A stretch of DNA of 64,000 nucleotides from Saccoglossus kowalevskii (lineage: Eukaryota > Hemichordata > Enteropneusta > Harrimaniidae), in contig NW_003144622.1 in assembly GCF_000003605.2 (NCBI RefSeq), positions 1-64,000 of the forward strand, in the 5' to 3' direction. Position numbers and translations under genes: made by a program. Position 1 is the first letter of the stretch, and each line of letters opens with the position of its first letter. This document shows positions 50,547 to 63,698 of the stretch, piece by piece. Below the pieces are notes generated by a model. The model was not told the origin of the DNA. It ran no database searches and saw only the letters and a program-made list of their open reading frames with translations.

Positions 50547-51482
50547 TTTGACATCACAGCAAAAAAAGATGCAGAAATGTTGCCGTATATCTTTTCCATG
50601 TTTGTAATGAAAAAAAACCCAACAGCTCGTTTGCTCGGGGAATCTCCCATGCAAGTACTAACCACGCCCGAGTGTGCTTTACTTTAAACATTTATCGGTC
50701 ACCTAACCACAAAACAGCATAGATCATTAGAAATTAAAGCGAATTCGAGGCTATTTCAGGTTTTGGGATGTTTTAAAATCGATATTGTGAACATAAGTAT
50801 CTTCTAGAATTGACCTATGACCTCTACGTACTTGGAGTAAGACTACGGTAATTTAACATCAATTTACGAAATATTTATTAACATGTTCGAACTTTTAACT
50901 ATGGGACGTGTTAATATGATATCACATGTAACAATCCCGAATGAAACTACCAACTTTGCAATCTCTTTTCACAACTTTGTAAGCAGTTTGTTGTCGACTT
51001 TCCGGTGACTGTTGTGATAATCTGCTTATATATGAGGCATTCTCGGAACATTTACTTAATGTTTTCGAAATTTAGCTGCGGGGTTGTTATGATAATGACT
51101 TAGGTTATATATACAAGCAACTCCGCCAACATTTCTTTCGTTTTTTCCAACTTTGCACGCTGTTTTCTAACATTTTACAGTCAAGCCACGTGACCATTTA
51201 TAAGCTGCTTTCAACTGGCTTTTATTAAACTTGTCGACTTTATAACTGCGCGTTTCTATAAGCCAACAACTTAGGTCATTTATGCAAACACATCTAACAA
51301 CTTTGCAATAACTTTGCACAACTTTGCAATGACTTTGAACAACTTTGCACGGTGCGTTAACAACTTAAAACCCACTACGTGCCTACAGCCTCAACAACTT
51401 GTACTTGTAAATTGGAAGAAATTTCGAAACTTTCCATTAGTTAAAAAAGTTACAAAAATGCCACGCTTTTCTGCTATAAATG
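50547..51482 (+). repeat. Satellite monomer 55, class B
   Basis: 936 bp. Partner of monomer 27 but without the 16-nt deletion; aagccacgtgac shows one change in the extended palindrome. Confidence 0.93.
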
Positions 51483-52417
51483 TTTGACATCACAGGAAAA
51501 ATAGATGCAGAAATGTTGCCGAATATCTTTTCCATGTTTGTAATGAAAAAAAAATCAACAGCTCGTTTGCTCGGGGAATCTTCCATGCAAGTACTAACCA
51601 CGCCCGAGTGTGCTTTACTTTAAACATTTGTCGGTCACCTAACCACACAACAGCATAGATCATTAGAAATTAAGCTGAATTCGAGGCTATTTCAGGTTTT
51701 GGGATGTTTTAAAATCGATATCGTTTACATAAGTATCTTCTAGAATTGACCTATGACCTCTACATACTTGGAGTAAGTCTACGGTGATTTAACATCAATT
51801 TACGAAATATTTATTCACATGTTCGAACTTTTAACTATGGGACGTGTTAATATGATATCACATGTAACAATTCCGAATGAAAACTACCAACTTTGCAATC
51901 GCTTTTCACAACTTTGTAAGCAGTTTGTTGTCGACTTTCCAGTGACTGTTGTGATAATCTTCTTCTATATGAGGCATTCCCGGAACATTTACTTAATGTT
52001 TTCGAAATTTAACTGCGGGGTTGTTATGATAATGACTTAGTTATATATACAAGCAACTCCGCCAACATTTCTTTCTTTTTTTCCACTTTGCACGCTGTTT
52101 TCTAACATTTTACAGTCAACTCACGTGAACATCTATAAGCTGCTTTCAACTGGCTTTTATTAAATTTGTCGACTTTACAACTGCGCGTTTCAATAAGCCA
52201 ACAACTTAGGTCATTTATGCAAATACATCTACCAACTTTGCAATAACTTTGCACAACTTTGCAATGACTTTGAACAACTTTGCACGGTGCGTTAACAACT
52301 TAAAACCCACTACGTGCCGACAGAATCAACAACTTGTACTTGAAAATTAGAAGGAATTTCGAAACTTTCCATTAGTTAAAAAAGTTACAAAAATGCCACG
52401 ATTTTCTACAATAAATG
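51483..52417 (+). repeat. Satellite monomer 56, chimera class B then class A
   Basis: 935 bp. The B part is the partner of monomer 28. The A part has the tail tttcaactggc with caataagcc, as in monomer 13. Confidence 0.92.
52030..52130 (+). other. Class switch B to A inside monomer 56
   Basis: Class B up to gttgttatgataatg, class A from gtgaacatctataag on. Two single-base losses at doubled letters sit in the switch interval (acttagttatat for acttaggttatat; tccactttg for tccaactttg). Either a recombination seam or a patched assembly seam would explain them. Confidence 0.85.
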
Positions 52418-53358
52418 ATTGACATCACAGGAAGAAAAATGCAGAAATGTTGAAGTATATCTTTTCCATATCTGTGATGAAACAAAAAAAAATTCAACAG
52501 CTCGTTTACTCAGGGAGTCTCCCATGCAAGTACTAACCACGCCCGATTGCGCTTTACCTCAAACATTTATCGGTCACCTAACCACACAACTGCATAGAAA
52601 ACATGGAATTAGGCCGAATTCCCGGCTATTTCAGGTTTTGAGATGTTTTAAAATCGATATCGTCTACGCAAATATCTTCTAGAATTGACCTATGACATCT
52701 ACATACTTGGAGTAAGACTACGGTAATTTAACATCAATTAACGAAATATTTATTCACATTTTCGAGCTTTTAACTATGGGACTTGTTAAAATGATATCAC
52801 AGGTAACAATCCCGAATGAAAATACCAACTTTGCAATCGCTTTTCACAACTTTGTAAGCAGTTTGTAGTCGACTTTTTGGTTGACTGTTGTGACAATCTG
52901 CTTACATATGAGGCATTCTCGGAACATTTACTTAATATTTTCGACATTTAACTGCGGGGTTGTCATGATAATGACTTAGGTTATATATACAAGCAACTCC
53001 GCCAACATTTCTTTCGTTTTTTCCAACTTTGCACGCTGTTTTCTAACATTTTACAGTCAACTCACGTGAACATATATAAGCTGCTTTCAAATGGCTTTTA
53101 TTAAACTTGTCGACTTTACAACTGCGCGTTTCTATAAGCCAACAACTTAGGTCATTTATGCAAATACATCTACCAACTTTGCAATAACTTTGCACAACTT
53201 TGCAATGACTTTGAACAACTTTTCACGGTGCGTTAACAACTTAAAACCCACTACGTGCCGACAGCATCAACAACTTGTACTTGAAAATTAGAAGGAATTT
53301 CGAAACTTTCCATTAGTTAAAAAAGTTACAAAAATGCCACGATTTTCTACAATAAATG
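52418..53358 (+). repeat. Satellite monomer 57, class A (A1-M1-T1)
   Basis: 941 bp. catggaattagg as in monomer 2; tatctgtgatg. Confidence 0.93.
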
Positions 53359-54299
53359 ATTGACATCACAGGAAGAAAAATGCAGAAATGTTGAAGTATA
53401 TCTTTTCCATATCTGTGATGAAACAAAAAAAAATTCAACAGCTCGTTTACTCAGGGAGTCTCCCATGCAAGTACTAACCACGCCCGATTGCGCTTTACCT
53501 CAAACATGTATCGGACACCTAACCACACAACTGCATAGGAAACATGCAATTAGGCCGAATTCCCGGCTATTTCAGGTTTTGAGATGTTTTAAATTCGATA
53601 TCGTCTACGCAAATATCTTCTAGAATTGACCTATGACATCTACATACTTGGAGTAAGACTACGGTAATTTAACATCAATTAACGAAATCTTTATTCACAT
53701 TTTCGAACTTTTAACTATGGGACTTGTTAATATGATATCACAGGTAACAATCCCGAATGAAAATACCAACTTTGCAATCGCTTTTCACAACTTTGTAAGC
53801 AGTTTGTAGTCGACTTTTTGGTTGACTGTTGTGACAATCTGCTTACATATGAGGCATTCTCGGAACATTTACTTAATATTTTCGACATTTAAGTGCGGGG
53901 TTGTCATGATAATGACTTAGGTTATATATACAAGCAACTCCGCCAACATTTCTTTCGTTTTTTCCAACTTTGCACGCTGTTTTCTAACATTTTACAGTCA
54001 ACTCACGTGAACATCTATAAGCTGCTTTCAAATGGCTTTTATTAAACTTGTCGACTTTACAACTGCGCGTTTCTATAAGCCAACAACTTAGGTCATTTAT
54101 GCAAATACATCTACCAACTTTGCAATAACTTTGCACAACTTTGCAATGACTTTGAACAACTTTTCACGGTGCGTTAACAACTTAAAACCCACTACGTGCC
54201 GACAGCATCAACAACTTGTACTTGAAAATTAGAAGGAATTTCGAAACTTTCCATTAGTTAAAAAAGTTACAAAAATGCCACGATTTTCTACAATAAATG
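53359..54299 (+). repeat. Satellite monomer 58, class A (A1-M1-T1)
   Basis: 941 bp. Private acatgtatcggacacc; aacttttcacggtg at the end of the tract is shared with 57. Confidence 0.93.
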
Positions 54300-55240
54300 A
54301 TTGACATCACAGGAAGAAAAATGCAGAAATGTTGAAGTATATCTTTTCCATATCTGTGATGAAACAAAAAAAAATTCAACAGCTCGTTTACTCAGGGAGT
54401 CTCCCATGCAAGTACTAACCACGCCCGATTGCGCTTTACCTCAAACATTTATCGGTCACCTAACCACACAACTGCATAGAAAACATGCAATTATGTCGAA
54501 TTCCCGGCTATTTCAGGTTTTGAGATGTTTTAAAATCGATATCGTCTACGCAAATATCTTCTAGAATTGACCTATGACATCTACATACTTGGAGTAAGAC
54601 TACGGTAATTTAACATCAATTAACGAAATCTTTATTCACATTTTCGAGCTTTTAACTATGGAACTTGTTAAAATGATATCACAGGTAACAATACCAAATC
54701 AAAATACCAACTTTGCAATCGCTTTTCACAACTTTGTAAGCAGTTTGTAGTCGACTTTTTGGTTGACTGTTGTGACAATCTGCTTACATATGAGGCATTC
54801 TCGGAACATTTACTTAATATTTTCGACATTTAACTGCGGGGTTGTCATGATAATGACTTAGGTTATATATACAAGCAACTCCGCCAACATTTCTTTCGTT
54901 TTTTCCAACTTTGCACGCTGTTTTCTAACATTTTACAGTCAACTCACGTGAACATCTATAAGCTGCTTTCAAATGGCTTTTATTAAACTTGTCGACTTTA
55001 GAACTGCGCGTTTCTATAAGCCAACAACTTAGGTCATTTATGCAAATACATCTACCAACTTTGCAATAACTTTGCACAACTTTGCAATGACTTTGAACAA
55101 CTTTGCACGGTGCGTTAACAACTTAAAACCCACTACGTGCCGACAGCATCAACAACTTGTACTTGAAAATTAGAAGGAATTTCGAAACTTTCCATTAGTT
55201 AAAAAAGTTACAAAAATGCCACGATTTTCTACAATAAATG
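54300..55240 (+). repeat. Satellite monomer 59, class A (A1-M1-T1)
   Basis: 941 bp. Private ttatgtcgaattc and ataccaaatcaaaatac. Confidence 0.93.
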
Positions 55241-56181
55241 ATTGACATCACAGGAAGAAAAATGCAGAAATGTTGAAGTATATCTTTTCCATGTCTGTGA
55301 TGAAACAAAAAAAAATCAACAGCTCGTTTACTCAGGGAGTCTCCCATGCAAGTACTAACCACACCCGATTGCGCTTTACCTCAAACATTTATCGGTCACC
55401 TAACCGCACAACTGGATAGAAAAAAAGCAATTAGGCCGAATTCCCGGCTATTTCAGGTTTTGAGATGTTTTAAAATCGATATCGCCTACGCAAATATCAT
55501 CTAGAATTGACCTATGACATCTACATACTTGGAGTAAGACTACGGTAATTTAACATCAATTAACGAAATCTTTTTACACATTTTCGAACTTTTAACTATG
55601 GGACTTTGTTAATATGATATCACAGGTAACAATCCCAAATGAAAATACCAACTTTGCAATCGCTTTTCACAACTTTGTAAGCAGTTTGTAGTCGACTTTT
55701 TGGTTGACTGTTGTGACAATCTGCTTACATATGAGGCATTCTCCGAACATTTACTTAATATTTTCGACATTTAACTGCGGGGTTGTCATGCTAATGACTT
55801 AGGTTATATATACAAGCAACTCCGCCAACATTTCTTTCGTTTTTTCCAACTTTGCACGCTGTTTTCTAATATTTTACAGTCAACTCACGTGAACATCTAT
55901 AAGCTGCTTTCAAATGGCTTGTATTAAACTTGTCGACTTTAGAACTGCGCGTTTCTATAAGCCAACAACTTAGGTCATTTATGCAAATACATCTACCAAC
56001 TTTGCAATAACTTTGCACAACTTTGCAATGACTTTGAACAACTTTGCACGGTGCGTTAACAACTTAAAACCCACTACGTGCCGACAGCATCAACAACTTG
56101 TACTTGAAAATTAGAAGGAATTTCGAAACTTTCCATTAGTTAAAAAAGTTAAAAAAATGCCACGATTTTCTACAATAAATG
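55241..56181 (+). repeat. Satellite monomer 60, class A (A1-M1-T1)
   Basis: 941 bp. The first about 320 bp are twin to monomer 16, about 41 kb away. After that it has its own aatctttttacac and ggactttgttaat. Confidence 0.93.
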
Positions 56182-57122
56182 ATTGACATCACAGGAAGAA
56201 AAATGCGGAAATGTTGAAGTATATCTTTTCCATGGCTGTGATGAAAAAAAAAAAAATCAACAGCTCGTTTACTCAGGGAGTCTCCCAATGCAAGTACTAA
56301 CCACGCCCGATTGCGCTTTACCTCAAACATTCATCGGTCACCTAACCACACAACTGCATAGAAAACATGCAATTAGGTCGAATTCCCGGCTATTTCAGGT
56401 TTTGAGATGTTTTAAAATCGATATCGCCTACGCAAATATCTTCTAGAATTGACCTATGACATCTACAAACTTGGAGTAAGACTACGATAATTTAACATCA
56501 ATTAACGAAATCTTTATTCATATTTTCGAACTTTTAACTATGGGACTTGTTAATATGATATCACAGGTAACAATCCCGAATGAAAATACCAACTTTGCAA
56601 TCGCTTTTCACAACTTTGTAAGCAGTTTGTAGTCGACTTTTTGGTTGACTGTTGTGACAATCTGCTTACATATGAGGCATTCTCGGAACATTTACTTAAT
56701 ATTTTCTATATTTAACTGCGGGGTTGTCATGATAATGACTTAGGTTATATATACAAGCAACTCCGCCAACATTTCTTTCGTTTTTTCCAACTTTGCACGC
56801 TGTTTTCTAACATTTCACAGTCAACTCACGTGAACATCTATAAGCTGCTTTCAAATGGCTTTTATTAAACTTGTCGACTTTAGAACTGCGCGTTTCTATA
56901 AGCCAACAACTTAGGTCATTTATGCAAATACATCTACCAACTTTGCAATAACTTTGCACAACTTTGCAATGACTTTGAACAACTTTGCACGGTGCGTTAA
57001 CAACTTAAATCCCACTACGTGCCGACAGCATCAACAACTTGTACTTGAAAATTAGAAGGAATTTCGAAACTTTCCATTAGTTAAAAAAGTTACAAAAATG
57101 CCAGGATTTTCTACAATAAATG
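56182..57122 (+). repeat. Satellite monomer 61, class A (A1-M1-T1)
   Basis: 941 bp. gatg followed by a run of 13 a and gtctcccaatgcaag, as in monomer 21; ends with ccaggattttc. Confidence 0.93.
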
Positions 57123-58064
57123 ATTGACATCACAGGAAGAAAAATGCAGAAATGTTGAAGTATATCTTTTCCATGTCTGTGATGAAACAAAAAAAAAATT
57201 CAACAGCTCGTTTACTCAGGGAGTCTCCCATGCAAATACTAACCACGCCCGATTGCGCTTTACCTCAAACATTCATCGGTCACCTAACCACACAACTGCA
57301 TTGAAAACATGCAATTAGGCCGAATTCCCGGCTATTTCAGGTTTTGAGATGTTTTAAAATCGATATCGCCTACGCAAATATCTTCTAGAATTGACCTATG
57401 ACATCTACATACTTGGAGTAAGACTACGGTAATTTAACATCAATTAACGAAATATTTATTCACATTTTCGAGCTTTTAACTATGGGACTTGTTAAAATGA
57501 TATCACAGGTAACAATCCCAAATGAAAATACCAACTTTGCAATCGCTTTTCACAACTTTGTAAGCAGTTTGTAGTCGACTTTTTGGTTGACTGTTGTGAC
57601 AATCTGCTTACGTATGAGGCATTCTCGGAACATTTACTTAATATTTTCGACATTTAACTGCGGGGTTGTCATGATAATGACTTAGGTTATATATACAAGC
57701 AACTCCGCCAACATTTCTTTCGTTTTTTCCAACTTTGCACGCTGTTTTCTAACATTTTATAGTCAACTCACGTGAACATCTATAAGCTGCTTTCAAATGG
57801 CTTTTATTAAACTTGTCGACTTTAGAACTGCGCGTTTCTATAAGCCAACAACTTAGGTCATTTATGCAAATACATCTACCAACTTTGCAATAACTTTGCA
57901 CAACTTTGCAATGACTTTGAACAACTTTGCACGGTGCGTTAACAACTTAAAACCCACTACGTGCCGACAGCATCAACAACTTGTACTTGAAAATTAGAAG
58001 GAATTTCGAAACTTTCCATTAGTTAAAAAAGTTACAAAAATGCCAGGATTTTCTACAATAAATG
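57123..58064 (+). repeat. Satellite monomer 62, class A (A1-M1-T1)
   Basis: 942 bp. aactgcattgaaaac and gcttacgtatg are shared with 63. Confidence 0.93.
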
Positions 58065-59004
58065 ATTGACATCACAGGAAGAAAAATGCAGAAATGTTGA
58101 AGTATATCTTTTCCATGTCTGTGATGAAACAAAAAAAATTCAACAACTCGTTTACTCAGGGAGTCTCCCATGCAAATACTAACCACGCCCGATTGCGCTT
58201 TACCAGAAACATTCATCGGTCACCTAACCACACAACTGCATTGAAAACATGCAATTAGGCCGAATTCCCGGCTATTTCAGGTTTTGAGATGTTTTAAAAT
58301 CGATATCGCCTACGCAAATATCTTCTAGAATTGACCTATGACATCTACATACTTGGAGTAAGACTACGGTAATTTAACATCAATTAACGAAATATATATT
58401 CACATTTTCGAGCTTTTAACTATGGGACTTGTTAAAATGATATCACAGGTAACAATCCCAAATGAAAATACCAACTTTGCAATCGCTTTTCACAACTTTG
58501 TAAGCAGTTTGTAGTCGACTTTTTGGTTGACTGTTGTGACAATCTGCTTACGTATGAGGCATTCTCGGAACATTTACTTAATATTTTCGACATTTAACTG
58601 CGGGGTTGTCATGATAATGACTTAGGTTATATATAAAAGCAACTCCGCCAACATTTCTTTCGTTTTTTCCAACTTTGCACGCTGTTTTCTAACATTTTAT
58701 AGTAAACTCACGTGAACATCTATAAGCTGCTTTCAAATTGCTTTTATTAAACTTGTCGACTTTAGAACTGCGCGTTTCTATAAGCCAACAACTTAGGTCA
58801 TTTATGCAAATACATCTACCAACTTTGCAATAACTTTGCACAACTTTGCAATGACTTTGAACAACTTTGCACGGTGCGTTAACAACTTAAAACCCACTAC
58901 GTGCCGACAGCATCAACAACTTGTACTTGAAAATTAGAAGGAATTTCGAAACTTTCCATTTGTTAAAAAAGTTACAAAAATGCCAGGATTTTCTACAATA
59001 AATG
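58065..59004 (+). repeat. Satellite monomer 63, class A (twin of 62)
   Basis: 940 bp. Private ttaccagaaac and atataaaagcaac. Confidence 0.93.
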
Positions 59005-59945
59005 ATTGACATCACAGGAAGAAAAATGCAGAAATGTTGAAGTATATCTTTTCCATGTCTGTGATGAAACAAAAAAAAATTCAACAACTCGTTTACTCAG
59101 GGAGTCTCCCATGCAAATACTAACCACGCCCGATTGCGCTTTACCTCAAACATTCATCGGTCACCTAACCACACAACTGCATAGAAAACATGCAATTAGG
59201 CCGAATTCCCGGCTATTTCAGGTTTTGAGATGTTTTAAAATCGATATCGCCTACGCAAATATCTTCTAGAATTGACCTATGACATCTACATACTTGGAGT
59301 AAGACTACGGTAATTTAACATCAATTAACGAAATATTTATTCACATTTTCGAGCTTTTAACTATGGGACTTGTTAAAATGATATCACAGGTAACAATCCC
59401 AAATGAAAATACCAACTTTGCAATCGCTTTTCACAACTTTGTAAGCAGTTTGTAGTCGACTTTTTGGTTGACTGTTGTGACAATCTGCTTACATATGAGG
59501 CATTCTCGGAACATTTACTTAATATTTTCGACATTTAACTGTGGGGTTGTCATGATAATGACTTAGGTTATATATACAAGCAACTCCGCCAACATTTCTT
59601 TCGTTTTTACCAACTTTGCACGCTGTTTTCTAACATTTTATAGTCAACTCACGTGAACATCTATAAGCTTCTTTCAAATGGCTTTTATTAAACTTGTCGA
59701 CTTTAGAACTGCGCGTTTCTATAAGCCAACTACTTAGGTCATTTATGCAAATACATCTACCAACTTTGCAATAACTTTGCACAACTTTGCAATGACTTTG
59801 AACAACTTTGCACGGTGCGTTAACAACTTAAAACCCAATACGTGCCGACAGCATCAACAACTTGTACTTGAAAATTAGAAGGAATTTCGAAACTTTCCAT
59901 TAGTTAAAAAAGTTACAAAAATGCCAGGATTTTCTACAATAAATG
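59005..59945 (+). repeat. Satellite monomer 64, class A (A1-M1-T1)
   Basis: 941 bp. caacaactcg, aactgtggggttg, agcttctttc and ccaactacttagg recur in monomer 67, three units downstream. Confidence 0.93.
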
Positions 59946-60888
59946 ATTGACATCACAGGAAGAAAAATGCAGAAATGTTGAAGTATATCTTTTCCATGTC
60001 TGTGATGAAACAAAAAAAAAAAATTCAACAGCTCGTTTACTCAGGGAGTCTCCCATGCAAATACTAACCACGCCCGATTGCGCTTTACCTCAAACATTCA
60101 TCGGTCACCTAACCACACAACTGCATAGAAAACATGCAATTAGGCCGAATTCCCGGCTATTTCAGGTTTTGAGATGTTTTAAAATCGATATCGCCTACGC
60201 AAATATCTTCTAGAATTGACCTATGACATCTACATACTTGGAGTAAGACTACGGTAATTTAACATCAATTAACGAAATATTTATTCACATTTTCGAGCTT
60301 TTAACTATGGGACTTGTTAAAATGCTATCACAGGTAACAATCCCAAATGAAAATACCAACTTTGCAATCGCTTTTCACAACTTTGTAAGCAGTTTGTAGT
60401 CGACTTTTTGGTTTACTGTTGTGACAATCTGCTTACATATGAGGCATTCTCGGAACATTTACTTAATATTTTCGACATTTAACTGCGGGGTTGTCATGAT
60501 AATGACTTAGGTTATATATACAAGCAACTCCGCCAACATTTCTTTCGTTTTTTCCAACTTTGCACGCTGTTTTCTAACATTTTATAGTCAACTCACGTGA
60601 ACATCTATAAGCTGCTTTCAAATGGCTTTTATTAAACTTGTCGACTTTAGAACTGCGCGTTTCTATAAGCCAACTACTTATGTCATTTATGCAAATACAT
60701 CTACCAACTTTGCAATAACTTTGCACAACTTTGCAATGACTTTGAACAACTTTGCACGGTGCGCTAACAACTTAAAACCCACTACGTGCCGACAGCATCA
60801 ACAACTTGTACTTGAAAATTAGAAGGAATTTGAAACTTTCCATTAGTTAAAAAAGTTACAAAAATGCCACGATTTTCTACAATAAATG
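59946..60888 (+). repeat. Satellite monomer 65, class A (A1-M1-T1)
   Basis: 943 bp. Longest A-run of the local group; the end (gtgcgctaacaac, gaatttgaaac) matches the end of monomer 22. Confidence 0.93.
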
Positions 60889-61830
60889 ATAGACATCACA
60901 GGAAGAAAAATACAGAAATGTTGAGGAATATCTTTTCCATGTCTGTGATGAAACCAAAAAAAAATTCAACAGCTCGTTTACTCAGGGAGTCTCCCATGCA
61001 AGTACTAACCACGCCCGATTGCGCTTTACCTCAAACATTTATCAGTCACCTAACGACACAACTGCATAGAAAACATGCAATTAGGCCGAATTCCCGGCTA
61101 TTTCAGGTTTTGAGATGTTTTAAAATCGATATCGTCTACGCAAATATCTTCTAGAATTGACCTATGACATCTACATACTTGGAGTAAGACTACGGTAATT
61201 TAACATCAATTAACGAAATCTTTATTCACATTTTCGAACTTTTAACTATGGGACTTGTTAATATGATATCACAGGTAACAATCCCGAATGAAAATACCAA
61301 CTTTGCAATCGCTTTTCACAACTTTGTAAGCAGTTTGTAGTCGACTTTTTGGTTGACTGTTGTGACAATCTGCTTACATATGAGGCATTCTCGGAACATT
61401 TACTTAATATTTTCGACATTTAACTTCGGGGTTGTCATGATAATGACTTAGGTTATATATACAAGCAACTCCGCCAACATTTCTTTCGTTTTTTCCAACT
61501 TTGCACGCTGTTTTCTAACATTTTATAGTCAACTCACGTGAACATCTATAAGCTTCTTTCAAATGGCTTTTATTAAACTTGTCGACTTTAGAACTGCGCG
61601 TTTCTATAAGCCAACTACTTAGGTCATTTATGCAAATACATCTACCAACTTTGCAATAACTTTGCACAACTTTGCAATGACTTTGAACAACTTTGCACGG
61701 TGCGTTAACAACTTAAAACCCACTACGTGCCGACAGCATCAACAACTTGTACTTGAAAATTAGAAGGAATTTCGAAACTTTCCATTAGTTAAAAAAGTTA
61801 CAAAAATGCCAGGATTTTCTACAATAAATG
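60889..61830 (+). repeat. Satellite monomer 66, class A (A1-M1-T1), mosaic
   Basis: 942 bp. The middle 530 bp are identical to monomer 6. The tail (acattttatag, agcttctttc, ccaactacttagg) is of the local 64/67 kind. Confidence 0.93.
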
Positions 61831-62624
61831 ATTGACATCACAGGAAGAAAAATGCAGAAATGTTGAAGTATATCTTTTCCATGTCTGTGATGAAACAAAA
61901 AAAAATTCAACAACTCGTTTACTCAGGGAGTCTCCCATGCAAATACTAACCACGCCCGATTGCGCTTTACCTCAAACATTCATCGGTCACCTAACCACAC
62001 AACTGCATAGAAAACATGCAATTAGGCCGAATTCCCGGCTATTTCAGGTTTTGAGATGTTTTAAAATCGATATCGCCTACGCAAATATCTTCTAGAATTG
62101 ACCTATGACATCTACATACTTGGAGTAAGACTACGGTAATTTAACATCAATTAACGAAATATTTATTCACATTTTCGAGCTTTTAACTATGGGACTTGTT
62201 AAAATGATATCACAGGTAACAATCCCAAATGAAAATACCAACTTTGCAATCGCTTTTCACAACTTTGTAAGCAGTTTGTAGTCGACTTTTTGGTTGACTG
62301 TTGTGACAATCTGCTTACATATGAGGCATTCTCGGAACATTTACTTAATATTTTCGACATTTAACTGTGGGGTTGTCATGATAATGACTTAGGTTATATA
62401 TACAAGCAACTCCGCCAACATTTCTTTCGTTTTTTCCAACTTTGCACGCTGTTTTCTAACATTTTATAGTCAACTCACGTGAACATCTATAAGCTTCTTT
62501 CAAATGGCTTTTATTAAACTTGTCGACTTTAGAACTGCGCGTTTCTATAAGCCAACTACTTAGGTCATTTATGCAAATACATCTACCAACTTTGCAATAA
62601 CTTTGCACAACTTTGCAATGACTT

Positions 62625-62720
62625 TGAACAACTTTGCACGTGCGTACACTTAAAACCCACTACGTGCGACAGCATCACACTGTACTTGAAATTAGAAGGA
62701 ATTTCGAAACTTTTCTTTAG
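62625..62720 (+). other. Class switch A to D inside monomer 67, with clustered one-base losses
   Basis: Upstream is class A; cttttctttag downstream belongs to C or D. Within about 70 bp, nine or so single bases are missing relative to all other monomers, each from a doubled or longer run (gg to g, tt to t, cc to c, aa to a). That pattern looks like consensus error of noisy reads, so this switch is the least trustworthy of the six. Confidence 0.8.
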
Positions 62721-62725
62721 TAAAA
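62637..62725 (+). other. Cluster of run-length losses at the A to D switch
   Basis: gcacgtgcgtacac, gtgcgacagc and atcacactgtac are the compressed form of the usual sequence. About nine one-letter losses occur here, and a few more follow in monomer 68 (tttatcgtcacc, tttcatgtttg). Confidence 0.7.
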
Positions 62726-62760
62726 AAGTTACAAAAATGCCACTTTTTCTGCTATAAATG

Positions 62761-63698
62761 TTTGACATCACAGGAAGAAAAAATGCAGAAATGTTGCCAT
62801 ATATCTTTTCATGTTTGTAATGAAAAAAAAAAAAATCAACAGCTCGTTTGCTCTGGGAGTCTCCCGTGCAAGTACTAACCACGCCCGATTGTGCTTTACT
62901 TTAAACATTTATCGTCACCTAACCACACAACTGCATAGATCATTTGAAATTAAGCCGAATTCGAGGCTATTTCAGGTTTTGGGATGTTTTAAAATTGATA
63001 TCGTTTACACAAGTATCTTCTAGTATTGACCTATGACATATACATACTTGGAGTAAGACTACGCTAATTTAACATCAGTTTACGAAATATTTATTCACAT
63101 GCTCGAACTTTTAACTATGGGACTTATTAATATGATATCACAGGTAATAATCTCGAATGAAACTACCAACTTTGCAATCGCTTTTCACAAATTTGTAAGC
63201 AGTTTGTTGTCGACTTTCCGGTGACTGTTGTGATAATCTGCTTATATATGAGGTATTCTCGGAACATTTACTTAATGTTTTAGACATTTACCTGCGGGGT
63301 TGTTATGATAATGACTTAGGTTATATATACAAGCAACTCCGCTAACATTTCTTTCGTTTTTTCCAACTTTGCACGCTGTTTTCTAACATTTTACAGTCAA
63401 CTCACGTGAACTTCTAAAATCTGCTTTCAACTGGCTTTTATTAAACTTGTTGACTTTACAACTGCGCGTTTCTATAAGCCAACAACTTAGGCCATTTATG
63501 CAAGTACATCTACAAACTTTGCAATAACTTTGCACAACTTTGCAATGACTTTGAACAACTTTGCACGGTGCGTTAACAACATAAAACCCACTACGTGCCG
63601 ACAGCATCAACAACTTGTACTTGAAAATTAGAAGGAATTTCGAAACTTTTCTTTAGTTAAAAAAGTTACAAAAATGCTACGATTTTCTGCTATAAATG
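62761..63698 (+). repeat. Satellite monomer 68, class D
   Basis: 938 bp. ctctgggagtctcccg, attgatatcg and tctagtattgacc; the highly conserved TCTAGA is lost here. Confidence 0.9.

Larger units (their letters stand above)
42946..52075 (+). repeat. Satellite block B-II (monomers 46-56)
   Basis: Class B monomers in which copies with the 16-nt deletion (47, 49, 50, 53) alternate with copies without it (48, 51, 52, 54, 55, 56). The block contains a roughly 2-kb near-identical duplication at +2,787 bp and one divergent monomer (54). Its last two units match monomers 27-28 of block B-I. Confidence 0.92.
52076..62680 (+). repeat. Satellite block A-III (monomers 56-67)
   Basis: Class A monomers, all A1-M1, lengths 940-943 bp except 67. 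Monomers 57-59 form one close group (tatctgtgatg, atcgtctacg). Monomers 62-65 and 67 form another (aaatactaacc, ccaggattttc, acattttatagtc). Monomers 60, 61 and 66 carry segments whose best visible relatives are in block A-I, tens of kilobases away. Confidence 0.94.
61831..62760 (+). repeat. Satellite monomer 67, chimera class A then class D
   Basis: 930 bp. Twin of monomer 64 until about 62,630, then the cluster of single-base losses and the switch to D. Confidence 0.9.
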
